From Panorpa germanica (lineage: Eukaryota; Arthropoda; Insecta; Mecoptera; Panorpidae): a stretch of 64,000 nucleotides of DNA. A model generated the notes under the pieces. That model was not told the origin of the DNA. It saw only the letters and a program-made list of their open reading frames with translations, and ran no database searches. Made by a program: the position numbers and the translations under genes. The DNA is taken from assembly GCA_963678705.1 (NCBI GenBank), contig OY783208.1:22594207-22658206 (forward strand), in the 5' to 3' direction. Shown here piece after piece: positions 43,874 through 56,458 of this stretch (its first letter is position 1; each line of letters starts with the position of its first letter).

Positions 43874-46800
43874 ATGTTGAAAACTTTTATAATGTTAGTG
43901 GTGTGCCAGACAGGGCTGCAGTCAGGTAAGTTCTAATCTTTGTTTTTATTTTAACAATCGATATTCTTAAACACCAGTAATTCTATGAATTATATTTCTT
44001 CAGCGCAATTTAAAGTATAATAAATAACCAAAAAGAAAAAGAAAAATAACCCGTAGTACACAATTTAGAAATAAAAGTTATTTAGTTCATTCCGCTAAGC
44101 ACAAAATGTCTATATTAGCTTAAATTTAGGTAACATTTTACTTAAACGAAACTTGGTAATATTTCAATTTGTTTTTATAATATCGTATAGGAATAAACAA
44201 GTTAATTGAACATTAAATTTGAATAACATTTTCTACATAAAACGTAATTTTTATGTTACGTAAACCTTACATACATTTAACTGTGATTGACAGGTCACAT
44301 TTACCCCAAAATATGTGCAAATAATTTAAATGAATTACTAAAATTTTTATTCAAAAGGGACTGATTTCCCAACCAAACTTTAATTTAGAAGGGTCAATGC
44401 TAAATGTGCTTAAACGTTCACTTTCTAATTGTTTGGAAAACCAAACTTAAAATTGTTTAATTTCATAATTATTTTTTGTTTAATATTAATTAAATGTCAC
44501 AATTAATGCTTTATTAGATATCAATTTTATTTATTTTAGTTTATTAGTTTTAAAATGTTAAATATTCTGTTCTTACACAAAGAAATCTTATAACCCTGTC
44601 CCTCGTCGATGTATTCTACTTCTGTGTGTACAAGTTGCATTTTCTTTTTCAGTTTCTTGCAACGACCAACATGACTCCGGATTTCTTCTTCAGTGTGATT
44701 CGTAAGTACCATGAAGTGAGATAAAACTCTCACTCAATTTATTATTTCATTAACAACTTGTTCCAGTAGTATTTTGTGCTTCCAAATTGATTATTTGCTC
44801 CAGACAATCATCGAGAATCGAAATAAATTAAACTTCTTGCTGGACTGCAACTAACTTTAATCCAGAAAAATTCATTTAACTTGCAGAAGTTGTACTTTGC
44901 CAGAATTTCCAGGAAACGGACGTTACACAGTTCTGGAGGCCTCCGCTGACACACTTCCTGGAGCAGTTGTACCAAATTTAACAGTAATTCAGTACAACTG
45001 TGACGTCAGCTACGTACCATATCCACATTCCACGGCTGTTTGCATTGATGGCATATGGGACACGCAATTTACAAAATGCCAGAGTAAGATAATGCCCTAA
45101 AAGGAAAAGAACAAATTTCAAGGGACTAAACATAGTATATTTCTATATATTCCAGGAAAGGTAACATGTCCCTTGCCGACAAATCCAGCGCATGGAAGCT
45201 ATGAGCTCTCAGATTTAGGTGGCATTTTGATACATGGCACAGAAGTTCCTAATTGGTCCACAGCCATTTATTCCTGCGACGCAACTTTTGAGATCGTAGG
45301 AAATAGAACAGCTCTCTGTTATAACGGATTATGGACCACAGACCACAGTGCCAAAGTAAGTAACTCCCGATAAAACTCGGCCTCGTGTTAAACTTTCCAA
45401 CATGCAAATCTCACCTAACTACCTAGTGCAGACAATTACCCAATTCTTTACATTTTTAATCACAATAAATGTTTTTAACAGAAACTACCGCCTGCGTTGT
45501 TCCGGATGCACCGGAAAAAGGCAGCTACTCGATCCTTGGCTCTCAGGTTGTTCCAGTTGCAGGATCAACGGTTAAGGAAAATCAAGTTTTGCTTTATGAT
45601 TGTCCTGCACCAAATATCCTGCAAGGAGCACTCCTCATCTACTGCAAAAATGGAAATTGGCAGCCGGAGATTCCCAGCTGCGTGGGTGAGTCTAAGACAC
45701 CTTGGCATTCGTAATTATTTGTCCCAGACGATCAGCTGTTCCAATTTATTTCATTTATTTCATAACTAAACAATCGTCAATTATTTAAACCACTAGTTTG
45801 TTATACAGTTGAGAAGACAGTGCCTTGAAATATATAATTTTAAATCTGCCGCCTTTTTAAAGTTACTCTGTGATTGGAACAAATTAACAAATTAAATTAA
45901 TAGAGCAATTTCTAATTGCTATTGTGAAATAAAAATGTTCAAGATAACGGAATTAAAATACTTTTTTATAGCATGTACTATCCACCCAAAATGAGATCTG
46001 CAGTATTGCTTTTAATATCAAATTTGGTGTTTTGTTTCCTTTTGGTTTTCCAAATAGGATGAAAAATGAGAAAAATGCTTTTATTCTTAGAAAATTTTCT
46101 TACCCATCTTGGTCATAACATCAACCAGTTTTGCCCTGTAAAATGTTATACGTGCAATAATTAGCTCGGTATGTTTTGGCATCTTATTTAGAACATGAAA
46201 ACAACATTCCAGGTGAAGGTCTAAAATAATACTTGTGAACTTTAATATGTTCTTAAAATAAATTTTAGAATATTTCAGAAATAGGTATCACCTGCCAAAC
46301 GCAAAACATAAACAACCAGGTAATGTGTGTGCAAGTCAAGTGTAACTCCTTTTATCAAACGTGACGTTTTATTATTTACCGAGGGGTAACATATTTCTGT
46401 TCCAGTCGTTGTCAACCATTTATAATGCAATGGCATTTACCTGTTGAATTGAAGTTTTACGAAAATTTCCCTTTATTTTTCAGGCAACAAACCCTGCACT
46501 TTGCCTGCAGTTCCAGTCAACGGTAGAATAATCAATTGTGTGGGTGATGTGGATCATTTACTTCAGGGAATTCAAGTTCCCAGTTTGACTAGCATTGTAT
46601 ATTCCTGCGACGAATTGTTTGAACTAACCGGAAATGACAAAATCACCTGCAGCGATGGATCATGGTCATCAGAGCCTCCTCAGTGCCAAAGTAAGTAACA
46701 GCAGAGAATCTGTTCTGGCCTCGTGTTAAACTTTCCAACATGCAAATCTCATCTAATTACCTAGTGCAGGCAATTACCCAATTCTTTACACTTTTAAGAA

Positions 46801-49800
46801 TAACAAATGTTTTTAATAGAAACTACCGCCTGTGTTGTTCCGGATGTACCCGCAAAGGGCAACTTCTCGATCCTTGGCTCTCAGGATGCTCCAGTTGCAG
46901 GATCAACGGTTAAGGAAAATCAAGTTTTGCTTTATGATTGTCCTGCACCAAATATCCTGCAAGGAGCACTCCTCGTCTACTGCAAAAATGGAAATTGGCA
47001 ACCGGAGATTTCCAGCTGCGTGGGTGAGTTAAAAACAACTTTTCATTTGTTATAATTCGTTTGCGACCAGTAGTTCAGTGAAATTGTCAATAGTGTAATT
47101 TTATTGGAGGTTTAAAGAAGCTTCTCTTCATTTTCAGGCAACAAACCCTGCACTTTGCCTGCAGTTCCAGTCAACGGTAAAATAATCAGTCCTGTGGATG
47201 ATGTGGATCACTTACTTCCGGGAATTCAAGTTCCCATTTTGTCTAGCATTGAGTATTCGTGCGACGAATTGTTTGAACTAACAGGAAATGACAAAATCAC
47301 CTGCCTCAATGGTTCATGGTCATCTGAACCTCCTCAATGCCAAAGTACGTCTTCTTTGAAAATTAATCGTCAGTAAACTTGCTGAACTTCATGTTAATCA
47401 CGTTTAGTTAATGTTGGATTAAATATTTTTTCAGAAAGTGCGTACTGTATCTTGCCAGATCTTCCTGTAAGGGGCAGCTACTCGATTGTTGGATCAGTGG
47501 AAGCTCCAGTACCTGGTGCAGCCATTGCAGAAAACAAAGCCTTGCGCTACAACTGTATACCAAAGAACAAAGGCCACACAGACCAGGTCATCGTCTGCTC
47601 TGATGGAAAATGGCTGCCGGATGTCGTGGAATGCGGTGAGTTAAACAGACTGTGACTTAAACTGACTGATCGCACTTGGTTTGCTTGCTGGATTAGTCAG
47701 GATAATTCTCTGCACAGACAGTAACATATTACATATAGAATTACCAGGAATTTCCATGAATTTAAAAGATATTGCACGCACCACTGCATTGATGGCAAAT
47801 TTAAATGTCTCAAGTCATATGAATCCAGCCATACGCCTAGAATAACCAAGATGACTTAATTACAGATACGCCTGCAGATTGTGGAGATATCCTAGGCAGT
47901 ACATCCGGTATTTATACAATACAACCCACAATGGAGAGTGAACCGTTTGAGGTCTTTTGTGATCTGACATTGACCGGACAGAAATGGACAGTAAGTTGTT
48001 TTTAACACAGTTGAAACATAAATTTAAGATTTATTTAAAAATAAAATAAATTACTTAATGTCTTACATTCTCTGACTTAATTTATTGCTTTTGTAATCAT
48101 GGAATAATCTTTCTTAATAGAATTACAAATCGCCTTGGACATTTGCAACCTTAAGCTAATCTTTTCAAGGATTAAATGCATTTATAGTATCTTTAGAAAT
48201 ACTTTAGGTAAAAACAATTTATGTCCTTATTTCAGGTGATACAACAGAGACTGAATGGGGAAGTAAACTTCTATAGAAATTATACCGAATACAGTGACGG
48301 ATTCGGCGGCAAAACTGACAGTCATTGGCTCGGGCTCGAGCACATCCATGAGGTAGATCAGTTTGTATTTGTTAATAACATTTCAACGTCATCAATTAGC
48401 GTGGAAGTTAGCAGTCTGTTGCTGTGAACACTCAGAAAAATGGAATTCATAATGACTTGAATTCGTTGCAGATCACAAAAGGAGGACACCATGAGCTGTA
48501 CGTTGAGGTAGAGGCGCATAACGGGACCAAAGCGTATGCCCGTTACGACACCTTTATCGTCGGCTCTTCCAGTACTGGATTCCAGCTGACAATTAGCGGT
48601 TACAGCGGAACTGCCGGTAAGTTTTGTTACTTGTGTCCTTTCTAAACTTCCGGTGAAGTGCAGTTAGTTTTGTGTTCTACTCTAACACCAGTCCTGCCCT
48701 GAGTTTTACGCGAAATAATGTTAACAATTAACAAATGCATGAGCATATTAGTGACAACATAGACGCCATTTTGAATATTTCTATCAGTTTCTGACAGTAG
48801 ATATTTTGCAACACCTTTCTTTCACACTAGATACAGTCCATTTATTTGGATGTCAAGTCAATTCTGCCGAACTATAAAATCTAGTGGTTTTCAATTAGAC
48901 CACAAAGCCCAATGTTTGATCAATTAATATTACTTTGTGCGGTTGTATTTAGTTGCTGTCACACATTTGTTGCAAATGAACAAATGGTAACTCGACAAAT
49001 AAAGAAAGAACAATGTGAATAGAGCTAGCGGTACAATTTATTTGCTTTTAATCCGATTTTATTTTAGAATCAAATTGAAAATCAAATAAAAATTCATCAC
49101 CTAAAGTATATTATTTATTAGCGAGCTATCGCAACCAAAATTGTTGAGGCAGGACACTTTACCACTAGATTGTTAGACCCAACTGTCGACCGTTAAGATA
49201 TTAGGCATAACTTGACATATTGAGCAGTAGTGTTGTAGCTGGGACAGCAAATACAAAAAGAATGGGCCCCATAGACGACCAACTTGGTTGGCAACAGGTT
49301 AGTGGTTGAGTTTCATGTTGAATCCTGTCAAATGTCGGTGACAAGCCGTGGCGATAGAAATAAATTAATTTGGTTAAAAAGTAAAAGTTCCTGGATCAAA
49401 ATCATTATTTGTGGACCATTATATGTATTGTCCCACTTACCAGAGTTAAATCATATCGCGCTTTTTGTGGCGTACTATTTTTGATATCATATGGATGTAA
49501 TTGTTATATGGAGTAACGCAAAAAAAACATTAAACCTAACTGTTAAAATGCTATATAACTAATCCCGGGATTGACTGTTTCAAATCCCGAAATTCCAGGA
49601 TCGTGAATATGTTTCGGGAGTGCATTAACTCTTGAGATATCACACTTAAACGTCAGATACAACTTACAGCTGTCTGGGGCAATGCATAAAGTTATGATAT
49701 TATCCATAGAATCAATTACTTATTATTCTACAGACTTCTATAAAAATATTTAAAAATTAAAGAAAATAATAGAAAATAATTCACAACCCAATTTATTTAA

Positions 49801-51103
49801 AATTATGTCCCCTTTCCAACACTAAACAAACCGGGTAACACCGGGTATTAGGAGTTGATAACAAATAAACTTAACACATAACACACTTTGTGACGTGAAC
49901 GTGTAATTAAATTATTGATTAAGTAATGTGGGTAACACGTTGAGGACGGAGCACAGAGTAAGGAACACGTTGTGTTTTACTTTTGAAGAAAGGTTTCCAT
50001 TGGTTGTAAAATAATACCCCTCCGTCGCCCCGTCTCTTCGTGAACGTGTTAACAACGGATGGTTGTGTTGTGTGTGCCCAGTTGTTGGTTTGTTTGTACC
50101 GCAGTGTTCTTGTTATTGTTTCAGGCGACTCCATGTACGAACCCGGCTACAGCAACGTCAACCTGAACGGAATGAAATTCACTACGTACGACAAGGATCA
50201 TGACAACTACTCGGGTAACTGTGCTAAGTTGCGGACAGGAGCCTTCTGGTACAATGATTGTGGGGCTAGGTAACTATCTCCACCTGCGTCTGCGTCACGT
50301 GACACGTGATGTGACGGTCCTCTAGAGTGTAGGGTTGCCACCTTATCGGACGCCCGGGCCTAGACACATTATCTCCAGGCCACGGGTTTACTTATTCCTA
50401 CTCCGGGTCTGCGAGTTCTGTCACAAAACACACAATTATTCGTTTCCATGTTACAACATTTTCTCCGCGGCAGTTCAGGAATATGAATCCGTTAAATATT
50501 CAAACTTTTATCAAATTTCAACAAATTTATTAAACTGAAAATAAGGCATTATACTTAAACTAGTAAAATATTTTAGAACTTTTGCTTTAATTAAGGTAGT
50601 TGTGCCGCGACACTAACTTCTATACCTGTCCTACTCTTTCTAATACACGTCCTATATTTAGGTTAACTTTTTACGTTAATGTTATGTCAGATTACATTAA
50701 GAAAAATATTCGATTGACATAAATTTACGTTTTTTGTTCACCGGGTGATTGAAAGCAGTTTTATTAGATGAAATAAAAATATGCAGCAACCCAATGAAAC
50801 TCCCATCGCTTTGTTGCGGATTTAGATTTTTGTAATTTATGATTTTCAGTGAATTGACTAAAATATATTTCAGTGCAGAGTTGATGGCAACATTCAGTTG
50901 TTGTCAGTTGGTAACCCTGATCCACTTATGTTCACCTTTAGTGTTTTTGTGTTGGTACTATTCTAACGTTGTGTTTTACTTGCAGCGATTTGAACAGTGT
51001 GTACCACGACTCGGCTGTGTGGAGTGGTGATACAATGTGCTGGCGTTACAACTTTGGCTGGTATTCGCTGAAAACAGCGCGGATGCTGATCAGAAGGAAA
51101 TGA
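43874..51103 (+). CDS. CCP2: secreted CCP (sushi) x7 plus fibrinogen-related domain protein, copy 2
   Basis: Fourteen exons: 43874-43925, 44653-44701, 44887-45083, 45156-45355, 45482-45685, 46484-46690, 46820-47023, 47138-47344, 47435-47635, 47866-47990, 48236-48352, 48472-48616, 50125-50269, 50986-51103. Signal peptide in exon 1; one CCP module in each of exons 3-9; fibrinogen-related domain in exons 10-14 ([54 protein letters not shown]). Compared with CCP1, an exon pair is duplicated and exon 9 is complete. Exon 4 is 200 nt instead of 204, so the normal splice shifts the frame and meets TAA early in exon 6. Skipping exon 4 would restore the frame. Likely a secreted immune lectin or its decaying copy. 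Confidence 0.82.
45336..45355 (+). other. 4-nt deletion in CCP2 exon 4
   Basis: CCP1 reads CACAGAGCCACCTCAGTGCC at the end of this exon; CCP2 reads CACAGACCACAGTGCC, four bases shorter. The last Cys of the CCP module moves out of frame. The exon's GTAAGT donor is intact. Confidence 0.85.
46484..47344 (+). repeat. Duplicated CCP exon pair in CCP2
   Basis: Exons 5-6 (45482-45685, 46484-46690) and 7-8 (46820-47023, 47138-47344) are the same pair repeated. The end of exon 6 and the following intron (GAGCCTCCTCAGTGCC, then GTAAGTAAC) resemble the end of exon 4 and its intron, not exon 8. The crossover therefore probably fell inside the 3' end of the exon. Confidence 0.85.
50382..50735. repeat. 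Dispersed repeat in CCP2 last intron
   Basis: Second copy of the repeat at 923-1280; missing from the matching intron of CCP1. Confidence 0.6.
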
Positions 51104-51809
51104 TCAGCATAAAAGCAAGACGCAAAACAAAAACACACAGGGAGGGAAGGAAATAAAATGAACGGAACCACGAGACAGAAAGAGAGAGATAGAGAGAGAG
51201 AACACAATGGGATTAATTAGAGGAGTTAATTAGCCCAACATCTTCATTAAATAAAAATTCCACTTGTAAAACTAATTCGTTAATGACTTTGTCTGTGATA
51301 AACAGTACAGGGTGTCCAAAAGGCGAATACTAAATTATTTAAATTGCGGAAATGGAAAACCCAAACAATGGGGAAATTCATAAAATTCATTAATTTGCTT
51401 AAAACCTTGAAAGATCATGTACAGTTCATTAGTCGAACATCTTCGAAAAATCCAGATTCAGGTTGAGTATGCAGTTGTATGTAAAACCCTACCTTATAGC
51501 TGGTTCAATACTCAGACAACTCATAAATGTAACTGGAATGCTTGAAACTCGAATATTCGCAGTTGTCTTACTAATGAACTGAATATGAGAAGCAGTTAAG
51601 TCCAAAAAAAGACTCTAAAGAATGAATGTCATCTAATACATAAAGGAACATAGCCATACGCAAAAACTACAAAAAGAAGAAGAGAAACTTTTGGTAATTA
51701 AAAAGAATTTTAGTTGTTCCATTAAAAATTACAAAAATCAGAAAATATCAAACAATGGACTTAACCGCGTTGTGTTCTGGGCGGCTCATCTAGTAAGTTG
51801 TTTCACGGT

Positions 51810-51868
51810 GGGGACAAAACTTTGCAATGATGTTATAATTTAAAACCCGGTTGCAAAGTTTTGACCCC
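51810..51868. repeat. Near-perfect hairpin, 18-bp arms
   Basis: GGGGACAAAACTTTGCAA is followed after 23 bases by its complement with one mismatch. It could be a tiny foldback element or a structured transcript. Confidence 0.7.
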
Positions 51869-51956
51869 AGTGAGCAAAAAAAAAATAATTTAAACTTAAA
51901 TTACAATTAGGAAAATAATTATTCTGGAAGTTGTTTTAAATAGTGGAATAAAATAG

Positions 51957-51961
<5 letters not shown>

Positions 51962-52002
<41 letters not shown>
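51962..52002. repeat. (CT)n microsatellite
   Basis: About 20 uninterrupted CT units, with further CT-rich DNA to about 52030. Confidence 0.95.
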
Positions 52003-52004
<2 letters not shown>

Positions 52005-53493
52005 TTGTATTTCTCTCCTTCTCTCTCCCTATTTTATTATAAATTTATATATTTAATCAAATAATATTCAAATAACGCGCGCTTTCCATAGAAAGAGTTT
52101 AGTAAAGCCGCCATCTTGAATATTATTTTAAATATAAAATAAATATTATAAATGTAATAATAAAAAAATGAATTGTGCTTTAATAAATAAGTAAATAAAT
52201 GATAAAAGAAATGAAGCGCGACTGTTTTATTTTCTCAGGATTCTGTGCACAATGTAATCGTGCAGTTTTCGACACTATAAAAACTGACAACATAATAGGA
52301 AGTCATCAGGGCATCGAAAATAAAAAGCAACAATAAATACAGATTAGACTGAAGCAATTGATAATAAATAAATAATAAAAATCCAACGCCATGTTTTGGA
52401 TTCGTAATACAATGTCAAAATATGGCCAGGAATTTGGCGGGAAAACATAAATTCAAATTTGAACAGTATACATACATATATTAAGTCATAATTAAGGAGG
52501 CCCTAGTACCACCGTGGAGTGTAAATAATTTTCGTAACAATATTATATTACTTATTACATTTATGACGTAATGCCTTTCAAATATTCGCGGTTACTCATG
52601 CGGCGACTAACTGCACAAGCGACGTTGCCAAATCTTACATCGTGTTTTGAACAGCGCAAGTGACGGATGATATTTTTTATGTCAATGTCAATTATTTTAG
52701 TGATTTCTTCGTTCCACATACTATTTGTATTACTTGAATGAAAGCTTGATGTTTTCTGAACCATATTCAATTGAAATAATAATTTTCTCCATTAGATACT
52801 TACATGAAATTTTCAATCAAATGCACAAGTTATTGAAATTAGTTTTTAAACTAATTCTTTCCTTTAAAGTTTCGGAAAACTACCCTTATTTAATTTTTTT
52901 TTGAATTATTGACTATCGTAGAACAAATTTATAAAGTTTCAGCAAGTTCTCCATTCTTTACAACTTCACGATCTCTTTTTAAAAAGTGGGATGGCAACCC
53001 CATGTCATGGAATCACTTCATGTAGTGCTGCCTTCAGAAGCTGATCGATGTCAAATACAATTGATAAAATAATTGATACAGTATTGTGCATAGTTTAAAA
53101 ATATCCTGCAATTGTGTATTACCATAAATGGTACTAAATCAAGGTTACTATTATATTAATATTATTATTTACTAAATTCATTTATATTTTTGTATTCATG
53201 TTTCTAACAAATATAAAATTGGAGGTTATGTTTATGTCAAAAACATTATAAAATACTAAATTATAATAAAATGTCAATGTTTTATTGAAATCTTATTAAA
53301 ACTAAACATTAAGTGAATAGGTTATATCAATATCGTATAACATCAATAGTATATATCAATTTTTAAAATAATCAGTTATATATTTATCAATACCTGCTTT
53401 CCAGTGACGAGTAAATGACTAAGCACATATCGAAATTATATGTAAAAATAATTGTTTTTTATACCAAAACCGCCTATTCTTATAACATTCTTA

Positions 53494-54034
53494 TAAAAAG
53501 TCATTTTGTCTTTTTAATTATTAAAGTGATTCAACGCTGTACACATTCCAAGTGCATGTGATATCACAACCGCTGCCAACCTTACAGCTCATAAATCTTT
53601 ATTATATGTATTTATATATGAAAATATCAAATATTATTTACAGCTATTTCAAGGAATAATAAAATTCCAATATTATGACTTCCGCAACAGGGTTAAATAA
53701 AATAAGAAGTTATTATTCTTTGACTTGACTTGATTATTTGACTACCAACAGCTACTAATATATTGATATTTTGATATATAAATACATATAGCAGAGATTT
53801 ATAATCTGTAAGGTTGGTAACCTTACACAAGGATTGTGATGTCACATGCACTTGGAATGTGTACAACTTTGAATCCCTTTAATAATTAAAGAGACAGAAT
53901 TACTTTTTTAATTGTTAATATCTCTTAACATATAAGTAGTTATTAAAAAATAATTGGACATTTAAGGTTCTAGTAACCCACTTTATCAATATTTAGCATA
54001 TTTTTATAAAAATTAAGACATAGGACACTAGCCC
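53494..54034. mobile_element. Composite GGGCTTGTG MITE: two partial copies in opposite orientation
   Basis: 53494-53755 is an internal piece in reverse orientation without its outer end. It joins at about 53756 to a forward piece that ends normally at 54034 (GGACACTAGCCC). It ends 778 bp before the ZnfJ start codon. Confidence 0.8.
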
Positions 54035-54812
54035 ATTCATGCATACTATATAAGCATTAATTATTTATTTCATTGACTCTATAGAACATACACAAACATA
54101 CCTTTTTAAAATGAGTGTTTGAACCTCCATTTAATTGAAAGGTTTACACCTAAATTAACAAATCGTTTGAGAAAAAATACTGCATTACTACAAAACAAAT
54201 TTAAATCAGTCTTTAGTAAAAATTGAAATTCATAAAACCCGCCAAAAACAATTGAAAACCGGCAATGGGAAACACCCTTCATGATCAAAAAACGCATTTA
54301 AGCCATTGACAGTTTATCTCTGACCTTGACTTGACATACCTCTTAGATTAAAGTTAACTTTTTACAGCTAAATCAAATAAATATTATTAGTATTTAGTTC
54401 TTATTAAGTTAATATTCTAAAAACATAAAACTATCAACACCAGATATAATACAACAACTGATATTTGAGAAAATTATAAATTAATATATAAAGGTATTTC
54501 AACTTGTAATTTTTAAATGAAAAACTTTGTTAGTTTATTATTTCGGAAGTAACAAACCTAAAGATCAAAATGATTAATTGTTCTTGATTTTCACATGAAC
54601 TTAATTTATGTTTTATAGAGTACTAATTTATTACAATTCAGTTTTTACCTGTATTCAACTTAACCTCACTTATTCACCTTCAATATTTCAAATGGTTACT
54701 TTCATTTTTCAAGCTCTTTAGATTTATTTGTTTTAACCGATTGCTCATATTTTTTAATAGTGAAAATGTATTTCTTTTTGTTTTTAGTAAACTGAAAAAC
54801 TGTTTTACTATA

Positions 54813-55859
54813 ATGGAGAATAGAAAATTTCAAGAAATAAAACGAGAAATTGATGAGCGTTTAAATGAACCAATGTACACAGGAAATGTTTTTGAAAATA
54901 TTAAAATAGAAATAGAGGAACCAGTTGTCAAAGAAGCAGCGCTATGTCATGAAATAAAAACAGAAATTAAAGAAGAATCAGACGATGGTTCAGAAGAAGC
55001 TGCACTTTTAACGCGAGATGGTTACTTCATTAAATTCGAAGTTCCAGCTGAAAATCTCGCCGATCCACAGAACAGTGATCAACTTCAAAGTGATATGAAT
55101 ACGAACCTGAAGCCTTATATTTGTGATGTATGTCACAAATTGTTTGACACTAAGGCAGAAATCAGAAAACATTTGCGTGTACATTCCGCAAAGAAACTAC
55201 ATTCTTGTAATACATGTAGTAAAATATTTGCTGACTCGTCAACTTTAAATCGACATAAAAACATACATTTAGGTTTGAAACCATTTTCTTGCGACGTTTG
55301 TAATAAGACGTTTAGTCAAGCAGCAAATTTAAAAGGACATAAAAGCATACATTTAGGTTTAAAACCATTTTCTTGCGATGAATGTGATAAAGTTTTTATT
55401 CATTCATCGCATTTAAAACGACATAAAAACACACATTTAGGTTTAAAACCATTTTCTTGCGATGAATGTGATAAAACGTTCAGTTTATCTTGGAATTTAA
55501 AATTTCATAAAAACACACATTTAGGTTTAAGTTCTTTTTCTTGCGACGTTTGTAATAAGACGTTTAGTCAATCATCATATTTAAAACGACATAAGAACAC
55601 ACATTTAGGTATAAAACCATTTTCTTGCGATGAATGTGATAAAACGTTCAGTTTATCTTGGAATTTAGAACGACATAAAAACACACACTTAGGTTTAAAA
55701 CCATTTTCTTGCGACGTTTGTAATAAGACGTTTAGTCAATCCTCAAGTTTAAAACATCATAAAAACACACATTTAGGTTTAAAGCCATTTTCTTGCGATC
55801 AATGTGATAAATGCTTTGCGCTTGCTGAATATTTAAAGAAACATCAAAAAACTCATTAA
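54813..55859 (+). CDS. ZnfJ: C2H2 zinc-finger protein, 9 fingers
   Basis: 348 aa from MENRKF (an ATG 24 codons further upstream lies in the splice-acceptor tract). Acidic N-terminus with IKTEIKEE, then nine fingers. Fingers 5-8 (SLSWNLK, SQSSYLK, SLSWNLE, SQSSSLK) are shared almost base for base with ZnfD, so the two genes have exchanged or co-inherited that block. It closes with [11 protein letters not shown] directly before TAA (class II end, as in ZnfC and M). Likely a nuclear DNA-binding protein. Confidence 0.9.
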   Translation: MENRKFQEIKREIDERLNEPMYTGNVFENIKIEIEEPVVKEAALCHEIKTEIKEESDDGSEEAALLTRDGYFIKFEVPAENLADPQNSDQLQSDMNTNLKPYICDVCHKLFDTKAEIRKHLRVHSAKKLHSCNTCSKIFADSSTLNRHKNIHLGLKPFSCDVCNKTFSQAANLKGHKSIHLGLKPFSCDECDKVFIHSSHLKRHKNTHLGLKPFSCDECDKTFSLSWNLKFHKNTHLGLSSFSCDVCNKTFSQSSYLKRHKNTHLGIKPFSCDECDKTFSLSWNLERHKNTHLGLKPFSCDVCNKTFSQSSSLKHHKNTHLGLKPFSCDQCDKCFALAEYLKKHQKTH

Positions 55860-56038
55860 GTTCAAGTGCTTAGTTTTGTCGCTCACCTAATTGTATTTTA
55901 TGTTTGCAGCAGTTTTACTATGTACAGATTTGTAATAAATATTTTAAAAACTATGTAACGAATTATACTCTATGAAATTTATTTAGTTTACTTTAATCTA
56001 TTGTATTAAATAAATAATTTAAAAGATTTGTTGTTTCT

Positions 56039-56458
56039 TGCGACGTCTGTAATAAAATGTTCAGTCTAGCATCGCATTTAAGCCAACATAAAAACGTACA
56101 TTTAGGTATAAAACCATTTTCTTGCGGAGAATGTGGTAAAACGTTTGGGCAGTCATCGCATTTAAAAGATCACAAAAACACACATTTAGTTTTAAAGCCA
56201 TTTTTTTGCGATGAATGTAACAAAATATTCAATCAATCATCGCATTTAAAACAGCATAAAAACACACATTTAAATGTGAAGCCATTTTCTTGTGATCAAT
56301 GTAATAAAACATTTAAGCGGTCGTCATATTTAAAAGAACATAAAAACACACAACATTTAGGTTTAAAACCATTTTCTTGCGATTTGTGTAATAAATGTTT
56401 TGCACGTGCTGCTAATTTAAAACAACATCAAAAAACTCATTTAGATGACAATGTTTAA
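56039..56458 (+). pseudogene. ZnfK: 5'-truncated copy of ZnfI
   Basis: Five fingers matching ZnfI (KMFSLASHLSQH, GQSSHLKDH, NQSSHLKQH, KRSSYLKEH, CFARAANLKQH) and the tail LDDNV. The N-terminal domain is gone: the ZnfJ class II 3' flank runs straight into the first finger at about 56033-56039 with a few shared bases (TTTCTT). Three fingers present in ZnfI between the first and second of these are also missing. A start codon exists at 56057, inside the first finger. Probably not functional. Confidence 0.85.

Larger units (their letters stand above)
51104..53493. other. Gene-poor region after CCP2
   Basis: No convincing gene. Contents: a GAGAGAGATAGAGAGAGAG run at about 51178-51200, an 18-bp-arm hairpin at 51810-51868, a CT microsatellite at 51962-52002, then unique AT-rich DNA. 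The CCP2 poly(A) signal (AATAAA) lies at about 51152. Confidence 0.55.

Noticed and set aside
45497..45769. 90-aa alternative frame over CCP2 exon 5
   Set aside because: It is the +1 frame of a CCP exon. It is what the frameshifted transcript would encode but has no CCP cysteines and is not a separate gene.
52561..52770. 69-aa minus-strand frame in the gene-poor region
   Set aside because: No recognisable motif and length expected by chance.
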